DNA from: Aequorivita todarodis
Lineage (GTDB): Bacteria; Bacteroidota; Bacteroidia; Flavobacteriales; Flavobacteriaceae
DNA length: 49,911 bases
Reading direction: 5' to 3'
NCBI RefSeq assembly: GCF_028561335.1
Contig: NZ_JAQQTG010000043.1
Location: forward strand, 1-49,911
Made by a program: the position numbers and the translations under genes. Positions 8,608 through 18,000 of this stretch are shown piece after piece. The notes below the pieces were generated by a model. It saw only the letters and a program-made list of their open reading frames with translations, ran no database searches and was not told the origin of the DNA. How positions within the stretch are numbered: the first letter of the stretch is position 1; every line of letters begins with the position of its first letter.

Positions 8608-11600
8608 ATGAAATTCATTTGTGGGATATTTTTTTCCTTGCTACATATTACCATTTTTCTTTCTGTGTTTACAATGTATCCGCAAGAAAAAGTTACGGCC
8701 GTAAAAGAAATCCAAACCTTGATTGAACAGGATTCCCTCGCAAAGGCCCGTACGGAAGTATCAAAAAACCTTACTTATTATCGCACCAAAAAGATATACG
8801 ACAGCCTATACAACTACATACAGTTTGAAGGCAGTTTTAAGCTAAACAACGGCGACAAAAAACTGGCCATAAAAAAGGCTGAAGCACTTACACAAGAAAT
8901 AAAGAACAATGCCTCGCCTCATTTTATTGTTGAGGCAATTACCGAGCTTGGCTGGATTTACGATGATGCCGGGCAACACCAAAAAGCATACAATCTTCTG
9001 GCAACGGCCATTCCCATAGCTCTCAAAAACACCGAACCCAACAATACCGACCTTGCTGGGGTGGAATACGGACAGGGTTATTACGCCTCAAAATTGGGCA
9101 ATTTCCCATTGTCAAAAAAACACTACGAAAAAGCCTTGCGGCTCTTGAAAAAAACGGGAAAGGAAGATTATGTTTTTTACAACCAAGTCTATAACGCGTT
9201 GGGCGGAATGATGTGGCAGGAAGCAAAACTGGACAGCGCAAAGTTCTATTTTCAGGAAGCGGTCAATGTATTGGAAAAAACGGATGAGACTGATATTATG
9301 AATAGGTACTATCGTCCTGCACTGGTAAAAATGAACCTTGCCGTTTTGTGGAATGCTCTTGGAAAAAACCAAAAAGCCATTGCCATTTCCGAAGAATCCA
9401 TTGCAGGATTTCAGGAATATATCAATCGCTCCACAGATGAGGCCCGAACCTATAAGGCAAAAAGCCATCAATGTGTTGTGATTGATAATATGGCAACGTT
9501 TTATAACACTTTGGGCGAATATTCCCGTTCGCAGGAGCTCATTGAATATTCCTTTGAACAGAAAAAAAAGCTTTTTGAAAAGAACGACATCAATATCATT
9601 ATTTCAAACATCATTCTTGCAGAGGCCAAAACGGCAAGCCGCGATTTTGAAGGCGCCGCAAAGAATGCAGACGAAGCACTAAATCTTTTGAAGACCAGTC
9701 CGGGAGCCGATCTTTATTGGGAAGCCGCAGCCCTCTCCACCCGTGCCACCATTTATGAATTTATGGACGATGTTGAAAATGCCGCAATGTATTATGAAAG
9801 GGCCCAAACAACCTACCGCAGGTCTATGGGAACTATTTACACAAAAGACTTTCTGGATAATATTCTGGAATATTCCCTTTTCGCCGCAAAAAACCAAAAA
9901 AGGGAGAAAGCCCTTTCCCTTGCCAAAGAAACCTACAATTTTACGCACACGGGAGATTTCAAAAACACGCTTCAGGAATTTTATCACACCGTCAATTTGG
10001 CACAAGTACATTATCTGCTTAAAGACTATGCCGAAGCAGAAAAATACAGCGATGAAGCCTTGCGTTTCAATATTTTAGAAAAAAATGAAAAAATCAGCTC
10101 CTCAGATTCCATACTTAGCCAATACCGAAAACCACAAGCCTTGCTTATCAACGCAAAATCAAAATACTATTCCACGGAAAACAAAAACCCTTTTTTCCTG
10201 AAAGATCTTTTGCAGCAAGTAGAAAAGGGAATTGCCATTTTGGACCAGCGAAAAAAAGTGGTCAGCAATTATGAAGACATTACGCTACTGATAACTGAAA
10301 ACGAAGAGATCTTAAATTTTGCTGAAAAACTTCGGCTCGAACTTTTCCAAATGACCAAAGACGAAGTATATCTGGACAAGATGATAGCCCTCCACGAATC
10401 CAGCATCTACAACCGTATCCGTTCTAGGTTGAACCTTCGGGACAATGTGGCATTTCAGCATGTTCCAAAAGAAGTGGTTTCGCGGGAGAACGATTTAAAG
10501 GCAAAAATGGTTTCTTCCCTCAACGATTCAGAGAACAGCAGCATAGCGCCCTTCTTTGAAGCATCTGAAAACTGGGAACAATTTCTGGATTCGTTGAAAC
10601 AAAATTATCCAAGATATTACAAAATGCGTTATGCAACTTTGGAAGAACCCATATACGACCTTCAACAAAAAATTCCTGAAAACACTACTGTGATCCGATA
10701 TATTTTTATTGAAGACGAACTCTATGCTTTTCTGGTCTCGCCTTCATTAAAAAAAATGATACAACTGAATTATGCACCAGTTAAAGGCCATATTTCAGAA
10801 ATCAACAAAAACAACGATTTTTCATTGGATAAACTACGACCCAAATTATACGAACTCTACCGGGCACTTTGGTTTCCCCTGGAAAAATACGTGCATACTA
10901 AAAAGGTGGTAATCGTCCCAGACCGGGAACTCTTTAATCTCAGTTTTGAGATGCTCCCGCAAAGGCCCTTAAAATCCTTTAATGAGTTTGCCACCAATAG
11001 CCTATTATCAAATTATGACATTTCCTATAATTTCAGCCTGTTGCTTTATAAGGACAAAGGCAAGGTAGCCGATTATTCCTCAGAATTTATTGCCTTTGCC
11101 CCTGGTTTTAACACAAAGATGAAGGATGAATACAAACTGGCCCTTAAAGATTCCGTGGAACTAGATAGAACCTATTTAACATTATTGCCACAACCGTTCA
11201 GTGAAGATTTGGTAAAACAATATGCCAAAATTTTTAACGGGAATTATTTTATAAATGAAAACGCCAGCAAGGAGCTTTTCATAAACCGGGCAAAAGAGCA
11301 CAAAATAATCCACATAGGTACCCACGCCGAAAGCAACAATATAAGTCCAGAACTGAGCCGACTTATTTTTGCCAAAAGGACCGATGGCACTGAAGCCTAT
11401 GATGAAAATTCGTTGTACTCCTATGAAATCTACAACATAGACCTTTCGTCCAACCTCGCCATACTCACTGCCTGCGAAACGGGCAAGCCCACCTATCAGG
11501 CCGGTGAGGGGATGATATCGTTGGCACACGCCTTCAACTATGCCGGCAGCGAAAGCATCTTGACCAGCCTTTGGGAAATTGATGAGGAATCGAGCGCAAA

Positions 11601-11856
11601 AATCGTAAAACTTTTTTACGACAATCTTTCCCGAGGAATGCCAAAGGATGAAGCTTTGCGAAAAGCAAAATTAAGCTACATAGCCACTGCCGAGGGCCGT
11701 ACGATCGCCCCTCAATATTGGGCAGGACTTGTGCTCATTGGCGACACTGCTCCCATAGATTTAAATAACGATGTAGCCTGGTGGTGGTATGTTTTGGCAG
11801 GAATCGTGGCCGCATTATTGCTATTGGCAATCGTCAAAAACAGGAAAATTTCCTAA
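8608..11856 (+). CDS. Secreted TPR-CHAT caspase-like peptidase (paralogue 1)
   Basis: A 1082-aa protein with an N-terminal signal or anchor segment (8-24). A long array of tetratricopeptide-like helical repeats spans about 80-480, then a linker, then a C-terminal CHAT domain (about 750-1050). The clan CD dyad is visible: His906 in IIHIGTHA and Cys956 in LTACETG. A final membrane helix (WWWYVLAGIVAALLLLAIV) has a basic tail, so the body should be extracytoplasmic and anchored. CHAT proteins are caspase/separase relatives that cleave protein partners sensed by their TPRs; the target here is unknown. The gene stands alone between mevalonate kinase and mvaD and overlaps the mvaD stop by 4 bp. Its twin is at 15028. 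Confidence 0.88.
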   Translation: MKFICGIFFSLLHITIFLSVFTMYPQEKVTAVKEIQTLIEQDSLAKARTEVSKNLTYYRTKKIYDSLYNYIQFEGSFKLNNGDKKLAIKKAEALTQEIKNNASPHFIVEAITELGWIYDDAGQHQKAYNLLATAIPIALKNTEPNNTDLAGVEYGQGYYASKLGNFPLSKKHYEKALRLLKKTGKEDYVFYNQVYNALGGMMWQEAKLDSAKFYFQEAVNVLEKTDETDIMNRYYRPALVKMNLAVLWNALGKNQKAIAISEESIAGFQEYINRSTDEARTYKAKSHQCVVIDNMATFYNTLGEYSRSQELIEYSFEQKKKLFEKNDINIIISNIILAEAKTASRDFEGAAKNADEALNLLKTSPGADLYWEAAALSTRATIYEFMDDVENAAMYYERAQTTYRRSMGTIYTKDFLDNILEYSLFAAKNQKREKALSLAKETYNFTHTGDFKNTLQEFYHTVNLAQVHYLLKDYAEAEKYSDEALRFNILEKNEKISSSDSILSQYRKPQALLINAKSKYYSTENKNPFFLKDLLQQVEKGIAILDQRKKVVSNYEDITLLITENEEILNFAEKLRLELFQMTKDEVYLDKMIALHESSIYNRIRSRLNLRDNVAFQHVPKEVVSRENDLKAKMVSSLNDSENSSIAPFFEASENWEQFLDSLKQNYPRYYKMRYATLEEPIYDLQQKIPENTTVIRYIFIEDELYAFLVSPSLKKMIQLNYAPVKGHISEINKNNDFSLDKLRPKLYELYRALWFPLEKYVHTKKVVIVPDRELFNLSFEMLPQRPLKSFNEFATNSLLSNYDISYNFSLLLYKDKGKVADYSSEFIAFAPGFNTKMKDEYKLALKDSVELDRTYLTLLPQPFSEDLVKQYAKIFNGNYFINENASKELFINRAKEHKIIHIGTHAESNNISPELSRLIFAKRTDGTEAYDENSLYSYEIYNIDLSSNLAILTACETGKPTYQAGEGMISLAHAFNYAGSESILTSLWEIDEESSAKIVKLFYDNLSRGMPKDEALRKAKLSYIATAEGRTIAPQYWAGLVLIGDTAPIDLNNDVAWWWYVLAGIVAALLLLAIVKNRKIS

Positions 11857-12956
11857 TCAGTTAATTTTTGGCCTCCCAGACCAACACGGTCCTCAATAAA
11901 CTCTCCGTTTTTACAAAAAGGCACTAACTCATTTTTAATGAATTGCAACACATTTTCCTTTTCACTTTCAGGATAGAGCAGATGCACATTGGCACCGGCG
12001 TCCAAGGTAAAGCATGCATGGCTTCCCGTGGTTTCCCTAAATTCCCAGATACGGTTGATTATTTCCAAAGTGTTCGGTTTCATCAATATGAAATAGGGCA
12101 TGGAGGTCATCATCATGGCGTGCAGGGACAGTGCTTCGCTTTCAACAATTTTAATGAATTCAAGAAGGTCGCCATTTTTAAAAACGGGTATCAACTTTGA
12201 AAGATTGTCCTTTGCCTGCCTGAAGCGGGATGCCGCAAAAGGATGGTCCAGCATCAAATCGTGGCCAAGTGTGCTGCTTACCTGCTTTTCACCTTTGTCC
12301 ACCAAGAGAATGGTGTCCTGATAATTTTGAAAAATTTCATGAATATCGGAAGGATATTTGGTGCCAAAAAGGTTACTGCTTCCCTCAATTTCGGGATGCT
12401 CGCCCCAGACAATCAGCGGGCCTTTTATACTTCGGCACGCGCTGCCCGAGCCCAAGCGCGCAAGAAAGGAAGCTTTTTCTGCAAAGTAAAGCCGTCCTGT
12501 TTCATCCAGTTCAAATCCCATTTGTTGCAACATTTGCCGCTCCATATCCATCAGGCAAAGTGCCAAGGCTCCCATCCCACTGGCCGATGAGGCTATCCCG
12601 CTGCTGTGTGGAAAACTGTTGACGGTTTCAATGGTAAACCTAAAATCCTCCAAAAATGGAACGTAAACAACTATCCTTTCAAAAAAGGTCCTGATTTTCG
12701 GTTCGAAGCCCGTCTCCCGCTTTCCGTTCAGGTACACTTCAAAGTCAAACCCCTCATTTTGTTTTCTTTCAAAGGAAAGGGTTGTTTGGGTATGGCAATT
12801 TTCCAAAGTAAAGCTGATGGAAGGGTTCATGGGCATCTGTTCGCCATATTTCCCCCAATATTTCACCAAGGCAATGTTACTGGGCGCTTGCCAGCTAACT
12901 GTTCCTGAAGTAAGGGAATGGTGGTAATTGCAAACAATGAATTTGTGCTGTGGCAT
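11853..12956 (-). CDS. mvaD: Diphosphomevalonate decarboxylase
   Basis: A 367-aa GHMP-family enzyme that converts mevalonate 5-diphosphate to isopentenyl diphosphate with ATP use and loss of CO2. Landmarks are NIALVKYWGK (27-36), the P-loop-like PHSSGIASSASG (116-127) and GSGSACRS (169-176), all diagnostic for the decarboxylase. Length is somewhat above the usual 320-350 aa. The ATG at 12956 fits; TACTTTTG (12978-12985, minus strand) is a candidate -7 box. The tail overlaps the CHAT gene by 4 bp in convergent orientation. It is separated from mevalonate kinase by that gene. Confidence 0.93.
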   Translation of the reverse strand: MPQHKFIVCNYHHSLTSGTVSWQAPSNIALVKYWGKYGEQMPMNPSISFTLENCHTQTTLSFERKQNEGFDFEVYLNGKRETGFEPKIRTFFERIVVYVPFLEDFRFTIETVNSFPHSSGIASSASGMGALALCLMDMERQMLQQMGFELDETGRLYFAEKASFLARLGSGSACRSIKGPLIVWGEHPEIEGSSNLFGTKYPSDIHEIFQNYQDTILLVDKGEKQVSSTLGHDLMLDHPFAASRFRQAKDNLSKLIPVFKNGDLLEFIKIVESEALSLHAMMMTSMPYFILMKPNTLEIINRIWEFRETTGSHACFTLDAGANVHLLYPESEKENVLQFIKNELVPFCKNGEFIEDRVGLGGQKLTD

Positions 12957-13021
12957 AGATTATTATGGGATAGATGGCAAAAGTAAAATTCTTTTTAGTT
13001 ATTCCGATGACAATTTAAAAA

Positions 13022-13087
13022 GGTTTCGATGTAAATATATCTGCTAAAGAAGAATCTAGTAATTTAAGGATTATAAAACAATGGACT
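13022..13087 (+). pseudogene. Remnant of a T9SS protein: C-terminal sorting-signal end
   Basis: The frame from 13022 reads GFDVNISAKEESSNLRIIKQ and then loses its stop (TGG). This is the last strand of a T9SS sorting domain: the secreted proteins ending at 20894 and 22868 finish FVKVSTAKEGSNTLRIIKQ. DNA identity is strong over the last 20 bases and continues into the shared 3' element at 13089. No body, signal peptide or start is left between here and mvaD. It looks like the stump of a deleted paralogue. Confidence 0.7.
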
Positions 13088-13088
13088 C

Positions 13089-13149
13089 TTCAATAGCTTG
13101 TGAGGTTGTACATCAACCGGAAATGCCCCTGAAATATGGGGCATTTTTC
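13089..13149 (+). repeat. T9SS-gene 3' element, copy A (GGTTG hairpin plus terminator)
   Basis: About 60 bp conserved in three places (also 20899-20959 and 22872-22933). It opens TTCAATAGCTTGTGAGGTTG, has a GGTTG/CAACC inverted repeat, and ends in a strong terminator. Here the stem is AAATGCCCC (13121-13129) with GGGGCATTT (13138-13146), followed by T. Compensating changes keep the stem in all copies while the loop TGAAATAT is constant. Confidence 0.75.
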
Positions 13150-13418
13150 ATTCCGAGCGAAGCGAAGGAATCTCAGCGAAGCGTAGCAATCTCAGCAAAG
13201 TCGTCCCGAAGGGATGCCGTCGGCAAAATCAAAATTCCAACTCTTTTTCTCTCTAACGTTTAACGTCTAACGTTTTTTTTTGATGACCTTCTTCCAATCT
13301 TCCGTTATCCAGATAAACAAGGGTAAATTTCGGGTTTGTTTTAAAAAAATATTCAGAAACGTTAAAAATTGAAGTTCCATTCTGAGTGAAAAAATTGTAT
13401 ATTTCCATATCTAATTTT
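13150..13418. other. Intergenic stretch with simple repeats
   Basis: No gene is visible. It holds GCGAAGCG-type words with AATCTCAGC repeats (13155-13200), a small hairpin TCCCGAAGGGA (13204-13214), and three heptamers TAACGTT, TAACGTC, TAACGTT (13254-13274) followed by a T-run. The sigma-factor promoter should lie at its right end, but I cannot place it with confidence. Confidence 0.5.
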
Positions 13419-13997
13419 ATGGAAGATACGCTCACCCAAAATCACTTTACCCTCCTGGACGCTTTTTTAAATAATAAGGAAGCGCCTGTAAGGGAATTTT
13501 ATATTGCCGAATATCCCAAAACAAAATATTACGTCCTAAAGAATGGAGGTACTATTGACAATGCCAACGATGTTTTTCAGGAAGCGTATTTTGCCTGTTG
13601 GAAAAAGTTGAGCACGGGAAAATTCAAGCCGAAAAACAAGGCTGAAATTGAGGCGTATCTTTTTACGATCGCTAAAAATAAATGGACTGACCAAACGCGG
13701 CTTGTTTCAAAAAAGAAAACCATTTCAATAGATGAAAAGATGTACCAATTAAAGGCAGACGATACAAACGACACAAGTGAAGTGGCAGAAAAGGAAGAAC
13801 GCCTAAGCATAACCCTGGCCGCTTTTGAAAATCTGGGCCAAGCCTGCAAGGAGCTGCTCACGCAGTTTTATTTCCATAAAAATTCCTTACGGGAAATTGC
13901 CGAAAGATTAAATATGGAAGAAGCCTCGGCGAAGAACAAAAAATACAGATGTATCCAGAAGTTGAAGGAGTTGGCGAATTCAGTGGGTAGTAGGTAG
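13419..13997 (+). CDS. Sigma-70 family (ECF-like) RNA polymerase sigma factor
   Basis: A 192-aa sigma factor from the ATG at 13419 (an in-frame GTG at 13386 would add 11 residues). Region 2 is visible around NDVFQEAYFACWKKL with the following AYLFTIAKNKWTDQTR helix. Region 4 is the helix-turn-helix SLREIAERLNMEEASAKNKKYRCIQKLKEL. It should direct RNA polymerase to a specific promoter set. The next gene is a single-pass membrane TPR protein with an anti-sigma-like topology, then a CHAT protease. Its last codons and stop (GTGGGTAGTAGGTAG) lie inside a heptamer array, so the C-terminal VGSR is probably acquired from the repeat. Confidence 0.88.
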   Translation: MEDTLTQNHFTLLDAFLNNKEAPVREFYIAEYPKTKYYVLKNGGTIDNANDVFQEAYFACWKKLSTGKFKPKNKAEIEAYLFTIAKNKWTDQTRLVSKKKTISIDEKMYQLKADDTNDTSEVAEKEERLSITLAAFENLGQACKELLTQFYFHKNSLREIAERLNMEEASAKNKKYRCIQKLKELANSVGSR

Positions 13998-14130
13998 TGG
14001 GTTGTGGGTATTAGGTAGTAGGAATTAGGTAGGGGGAGTTAGGAGTTTAACGCTTAACGCATAACCCTTAACCCTTAACCCTTAACCCTTAACCCTTAAC
14101 CCTTAACCCTTAACCCTTAGGAGTTAAAAG
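13983..14130 (+). repeat. Heptanucleotide tandem array, about 21 units
   Basis: The gap is 7-bp periodic nearly throughout. Units GTGGGTA, GTAGGTA, GTGGGTT, GTGGGTA, TTAGGTA and so on fill 13983-14045. One base of slip follows, then TTAACGC twice, ATAACCC, seven TTAACCC (14047-14116), TTAGGAG and TTAAAAG. It begins inside the sigma-factor coding end and stops 10 bp before the next ATG. The sequence is telomere-like by chance only. Confidence 0.9.
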
Positions 14131-14140
14131 TTATGAAAAA

Positions 14141-14893
14141 ATGAAAAACAAAATTGAGATAAGCCCCGTAGAATGGGATGTGATTGAAACCTATCTGGAG
14201 CAGGAGAACGCTTCGGAAAGGGAGACCTTTTGGCGTGAAAAACTGGTTACAATCCCAAATGTGGAAGAAAAAATTGCGCACATCGCAAAAATAAGGGAAG
14301 AAATTGAGGACAGCATCCGCCAATCGAAAATAAAGGAATTTCACGTGCAAGTTTCGGTTGATGAAAACGGTGGAAATGTAAAAATGCTACCTGCCGGCAA
14401 ATCGAATCCGAGAATAATTTGGTATAGCATTGCTGCCGTGCTGGTGGTTGCATTCGGGATTCTTTGGATGATGCAGCACAGACCTTCTTCGGAAAAAATA
14501 TTTGCAGAAAATTTTAAACCAGACATAGGTCTTCCCCTAAAAATGGGCACCACAAACAACCTGGAGTTTTATGAAGGGATGGTGGACTACAAACAGGGAG
14601 AATACCAAAAGGCCATTGACCAATGGCAAGTTTTATGGAAAGATAATCCGCAAAACGATACCTTAAATTACTTTTTGGGGGTCGCAAATTTAGCGCGGGA
14701 TGATGCAAAAAAAGCGTTGCAATATTTTCAAAATCAGGAAGTTTTCCAGCACGGTATTTTTAAGGAAGATGCCGCATATTACGCAGCCCTCGCTAAGATA
14801 AAGGAAGGGAAATTTGAAGAAGCCAAGGCATTGCTCCAAGAAAATCCTTCGGAGCGAAATACAAATTTGTTAAGACAGCTCGAAGACCTATAA
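14141..14893 (+). CDS. Single-pass membrane protein with periplasmic TPRs, putative sigma-factor partner
   Basis: A 250-aa protein. Residues 1-88 are charged and helical (EWDVIETYLEQENASERETFW), followed by one membrane helix (about 90-110). The C-terminal region has TPR-like helices (YEGMVDYKQGEYQKAIDQW; NDTLNYFLGVANLARDDAKKALQYF). The N-in/C-out topology and position right after the sigma factor fit a membrane anti-sigma factor whose TPRs sense something outside. No zinc or recognised anti-sigma domain is visible, so this is inference. The next gene is a CHAT protease. Confidence 0.65.
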   Translation: MKNKIEISPVEWDVIETYLEQENASERETFWREKLVTIPNVEEKIAHIAKIREEIEDSIRQSKIKEFHVQVSVDENGGNVKMLPAGKSNPRIIWYSIAAVLVVAFGILWMMQHRPSSEKIFAENFKPDIGLPLKMGTTNNLEFYEGMVDYKQGEYQKAIDQWQVLWKDNPQNDTLNYFLGVANLARDDAKKALQYFQNQEVFQHGIFKEDAAYYAALAKIKEGKFEEAKALLQENPSERNTNLLRQLEDL

Positions 14894-14981
14894 ATTTCTT
14901 TAGAAAAAATTATCCGTTGCGCCGTTAATCTTTCCATTTTTACACTTCCTCGATTTGATCTCCAAAAAAACCTTTACATTT

Positions 14982-15011
14982 TTTGGTAAACTGAAAATAT
15001 TGGTATATTTC
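14982..15011 (+). promoter_or_regulatory. Promoter candidate of the second TPR-CHAT gene
   Basis: TTTG (14982-14985), an 18-bp spacer and TATATTTC (15004-15011) resemble the -33/-7 pair and copy the layout before the first CHAT gene. The -7 box lies 16 bp before the ATG, so the leader would be very short. Confidence 0.45.
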
Positions 15012-15027
15012 AAAAAAAAATACCAAT
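14999..15027. promoter_or_regulatory. 8-bp inverted repeat abutting the CHAT2 start codon
   Basis: ATTGGTAT (14999-15006) and ATACCAAT (15020-15027) are perfect complements separated by 13 bp, mostly A. The left arm overlaps the -7 box and the right arm ends one base before the ATG. It could be an operator or an RNA hairpin that hides the start. Confidence 0.5.
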
Positions 15028-18000
15028 ATGGGGCAATTCTACCGCTTTATTTTTTTGATTGCCGCCCTATTTTTTTTGTCCGCCTCAAAATCCTTTGCAC
15101 AAAAGGAAAAACTTTCGGGAACCAAATTATTGGATTTCTACCTGATAAAAGAGCAAACGAAACAAGCAGATTCCGCCCTACAATCGCAAATTGAAAATTT
15201 CAAACAGACCAACCAGATAGATTCCCTTGCCCAATACGCCGTGTATGTGGGAAAGGTCGCCTTTTTGAAAAGCAATCCACAGCAGGCGGCCAAAAAAGCG
15301 GAGGATTTTTTTAAGGAACTAAAAACCCTCGGTGCGTCCAAACGCGCGCAACATATTGCCCTGTATGGTCTTTCCAAACTTTATGAAGATTTGGGCTACA
15401 TAGAAAAATCCTTTAATGCCGCCCAGGAATCCTTGAATACGATTCTACAAGTAAAGGATGCCACATATAATGAAATTGCAGAGGCCCAATACGCGCTCAC
15501 CTATAGTTATTATATCTCTGGAAAATACGTAGATGCCAACATACAGGCAAAAAAAGCACTCGCGAATCTAAAAAAATCCAAAGAAAAAAATTACAAGAAA
15601 TTATCGGACGTAAACAATTTTTTTGGCGTTATGATGTGGCGTTCCCAAAAACTGGACAGCGCACAATATTTTTTTAAAAACGCCATAAAAATTTTAAATA
15701 ATATAGAAGGAGATTCGCTTTATAAGGTATATTCCGCTGCTGGCATAAAACTGAATTTAGCCCTGGTAATGGAAGCGGAGGGAAATATTTCAGAATCCAT
15801 AGAGACCTTGGAGAAACTTATCCAAGCCTGCACCTATGTAGTAAATGAATCACAGGAGCAACGAATGGTAGAGCGCTGCAAACGCCTAAAATGGTCCGGG
15901 ATCACCAACCTCGGCTCCCTATACCACAATATTGGCAACGTAAACCGCGCCTACGAGCTCACTGCCTACGTTTACAACAACCGGAGTGAACTGTACTTGC
16001 CCGGCGACCCTGAAATACAAAGATCAGTCGTTTTGATGGGACAGGCGCAGATGGGCCTAAAGGAAACCGACAAAGCCATAGCCTCTTTTGAAAAGGCACT
16101 AAAAATGTATGAGGCTGATTCGAGCCCCGACTTGTTTTGGCAGGCCATCGCTACCGCAAATTTGGCAAATGCGTACGAGTTAAAGGGCAAAATTGCCTTG
16201 GCCGAAAAAACCTATAACGATGCCGAAAAACTATACAAGGCCGCGCTCGGCAACAACCTGGACGATACCTATCTTGAATTTGCCAACGACAAAGCGCTAT
16301 TCTTGGCAAACAACAATAAGAAAGAAGCAGCAATTGAAACTTCACTGTATGCCTATAATTATTTAAAGAAGAACGGCGGCAATCACAATATCGACCTTAT
16401 TGCGCGAATCTTAAACCTGGCAGAGGTGTATTACATTACCGGCGAATACCAAAAAGCTGCGGAATGGAGCGAAAACGGATTGCATTATATTGACACGCTC
16501 TCCCAAAACCAAGCAACAGAACTCGACGCCTTAAAGCTAACCTACAGAAAACCTTTGCTGCTTTTAACAAAATCGAAAGCGGAGTACAAGCAGCACACCA
16601 CCGAAGATTCAATTTTTCTTAAAAGTCTTTTGAAAAATATGGACGATGCCTTTAAAATCCTTGAGGAACAAAAAAATCTGATTTCAAAAGACGATAACGT
16701 AAACGTGCTGTATTCAAATTTTTTGGGGCTGTACGGTTTCAAAAAACGACTTTATTACGATTTATTCGCGCTAACAAAGAATAAAAAATACCTTACCAAA
16801 CTTATAGAGACCCACGAAAACAGCATCTATTACAGCATCCGTTCCAAGTTGATGCTGCGCGATGAAATTGGTTTTGCCGATGTGCCACAGGAAGTCATAA
16901 AAAGGGAAAACAAGCTGAAAAAAGCCGCCACGGAATTTGCCTACTCCGAAGATTCAACCGAAACTTTTCAGGATTATCTCAAAGCAAGCGAAGTTTACGA
17001 TTCATTTTTGGATTCGCTGAAAACGGCCTTCCCGAAATATTACAAAATGAAGTATGCCTCGTTGGATGTTTCGCTACAAAATCTTCAAAAATACATTCCC
17101 GAAAACACCACCGTAATCCGCTATCTGTTTATAGACGGAGCGTTGTACGCCATGGTTTTGGACCAAAAAAACCGAAATCTCATAAAACTGGAATACGGCC
17201 CCATTAAAAACCATATCGAATCGCTAATCGACCCATCCCTCACTTTTGAAGCGGAGGCCACGCTGCTGCACGAACTGTATGAAAACCTTTGGAAGCCTTT
17301 CGAAAACCAAATACATACCGAAAAAATAATCATTCTCCCCGATGGGCCGCTTTTCAACTTGAGTTTTGAAACCCTTACCCCTTCCAAAATAAAAAGTTAC
17401 GGGGAGCTCGCCACCAATAGTCTTTTGGCGAAATATACCATTTCGTACAACTTTAGCCTGTTGCTTTTGCACGGAGAAAAAAAGCCGAAAATGTTCCCGG
17501 AAAACTTTGTGGCCTTCGCGCCCGGTTTTACAAAGGAAATGAAGCAGGAATATAAAATCAGCATCAGCGATTCGCTTAACAAGGACGCAACCTACCTCCA
17601 TCTTTTATCACAACCGAGCAGCGTGGAACTTGCCAAAAAATATTCGAAAATATTTGACGGCACTTCGTTTTTGAATGAGAACGCGTCCAAAAGAATTTTT
17701 AGGGATAAGGCCGGCGAACACAAAATAATCCACATTGGCACCCATGGCGAAAGCAACAACATAAGCCCCGAATTCTCGCGGCTCATTTTCGCAAAAAACA
17801 TGGCGGACGACAAAAATTATGATGAAAATTCGCTTTACACATACGAAATTTACAACACCAACCTCTCCTCCAATCTGGCGATACTTACCGCCTGCGAAAC
17901 CGGAAAACCAACCTACCAGCCCGGCGAGGGAATGATTTCGCTCGCCCACGCCTTTAACTATGCGGGCAGCGAAAGCATCCTGACCACGCTTTGGGAAGTA

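Noticed and set aside
14047-14116. Telomere-like TTAACCC repeats as a chromosome end
   Set aside because: They are internal, 7 bp long, and grade into other heptamers.
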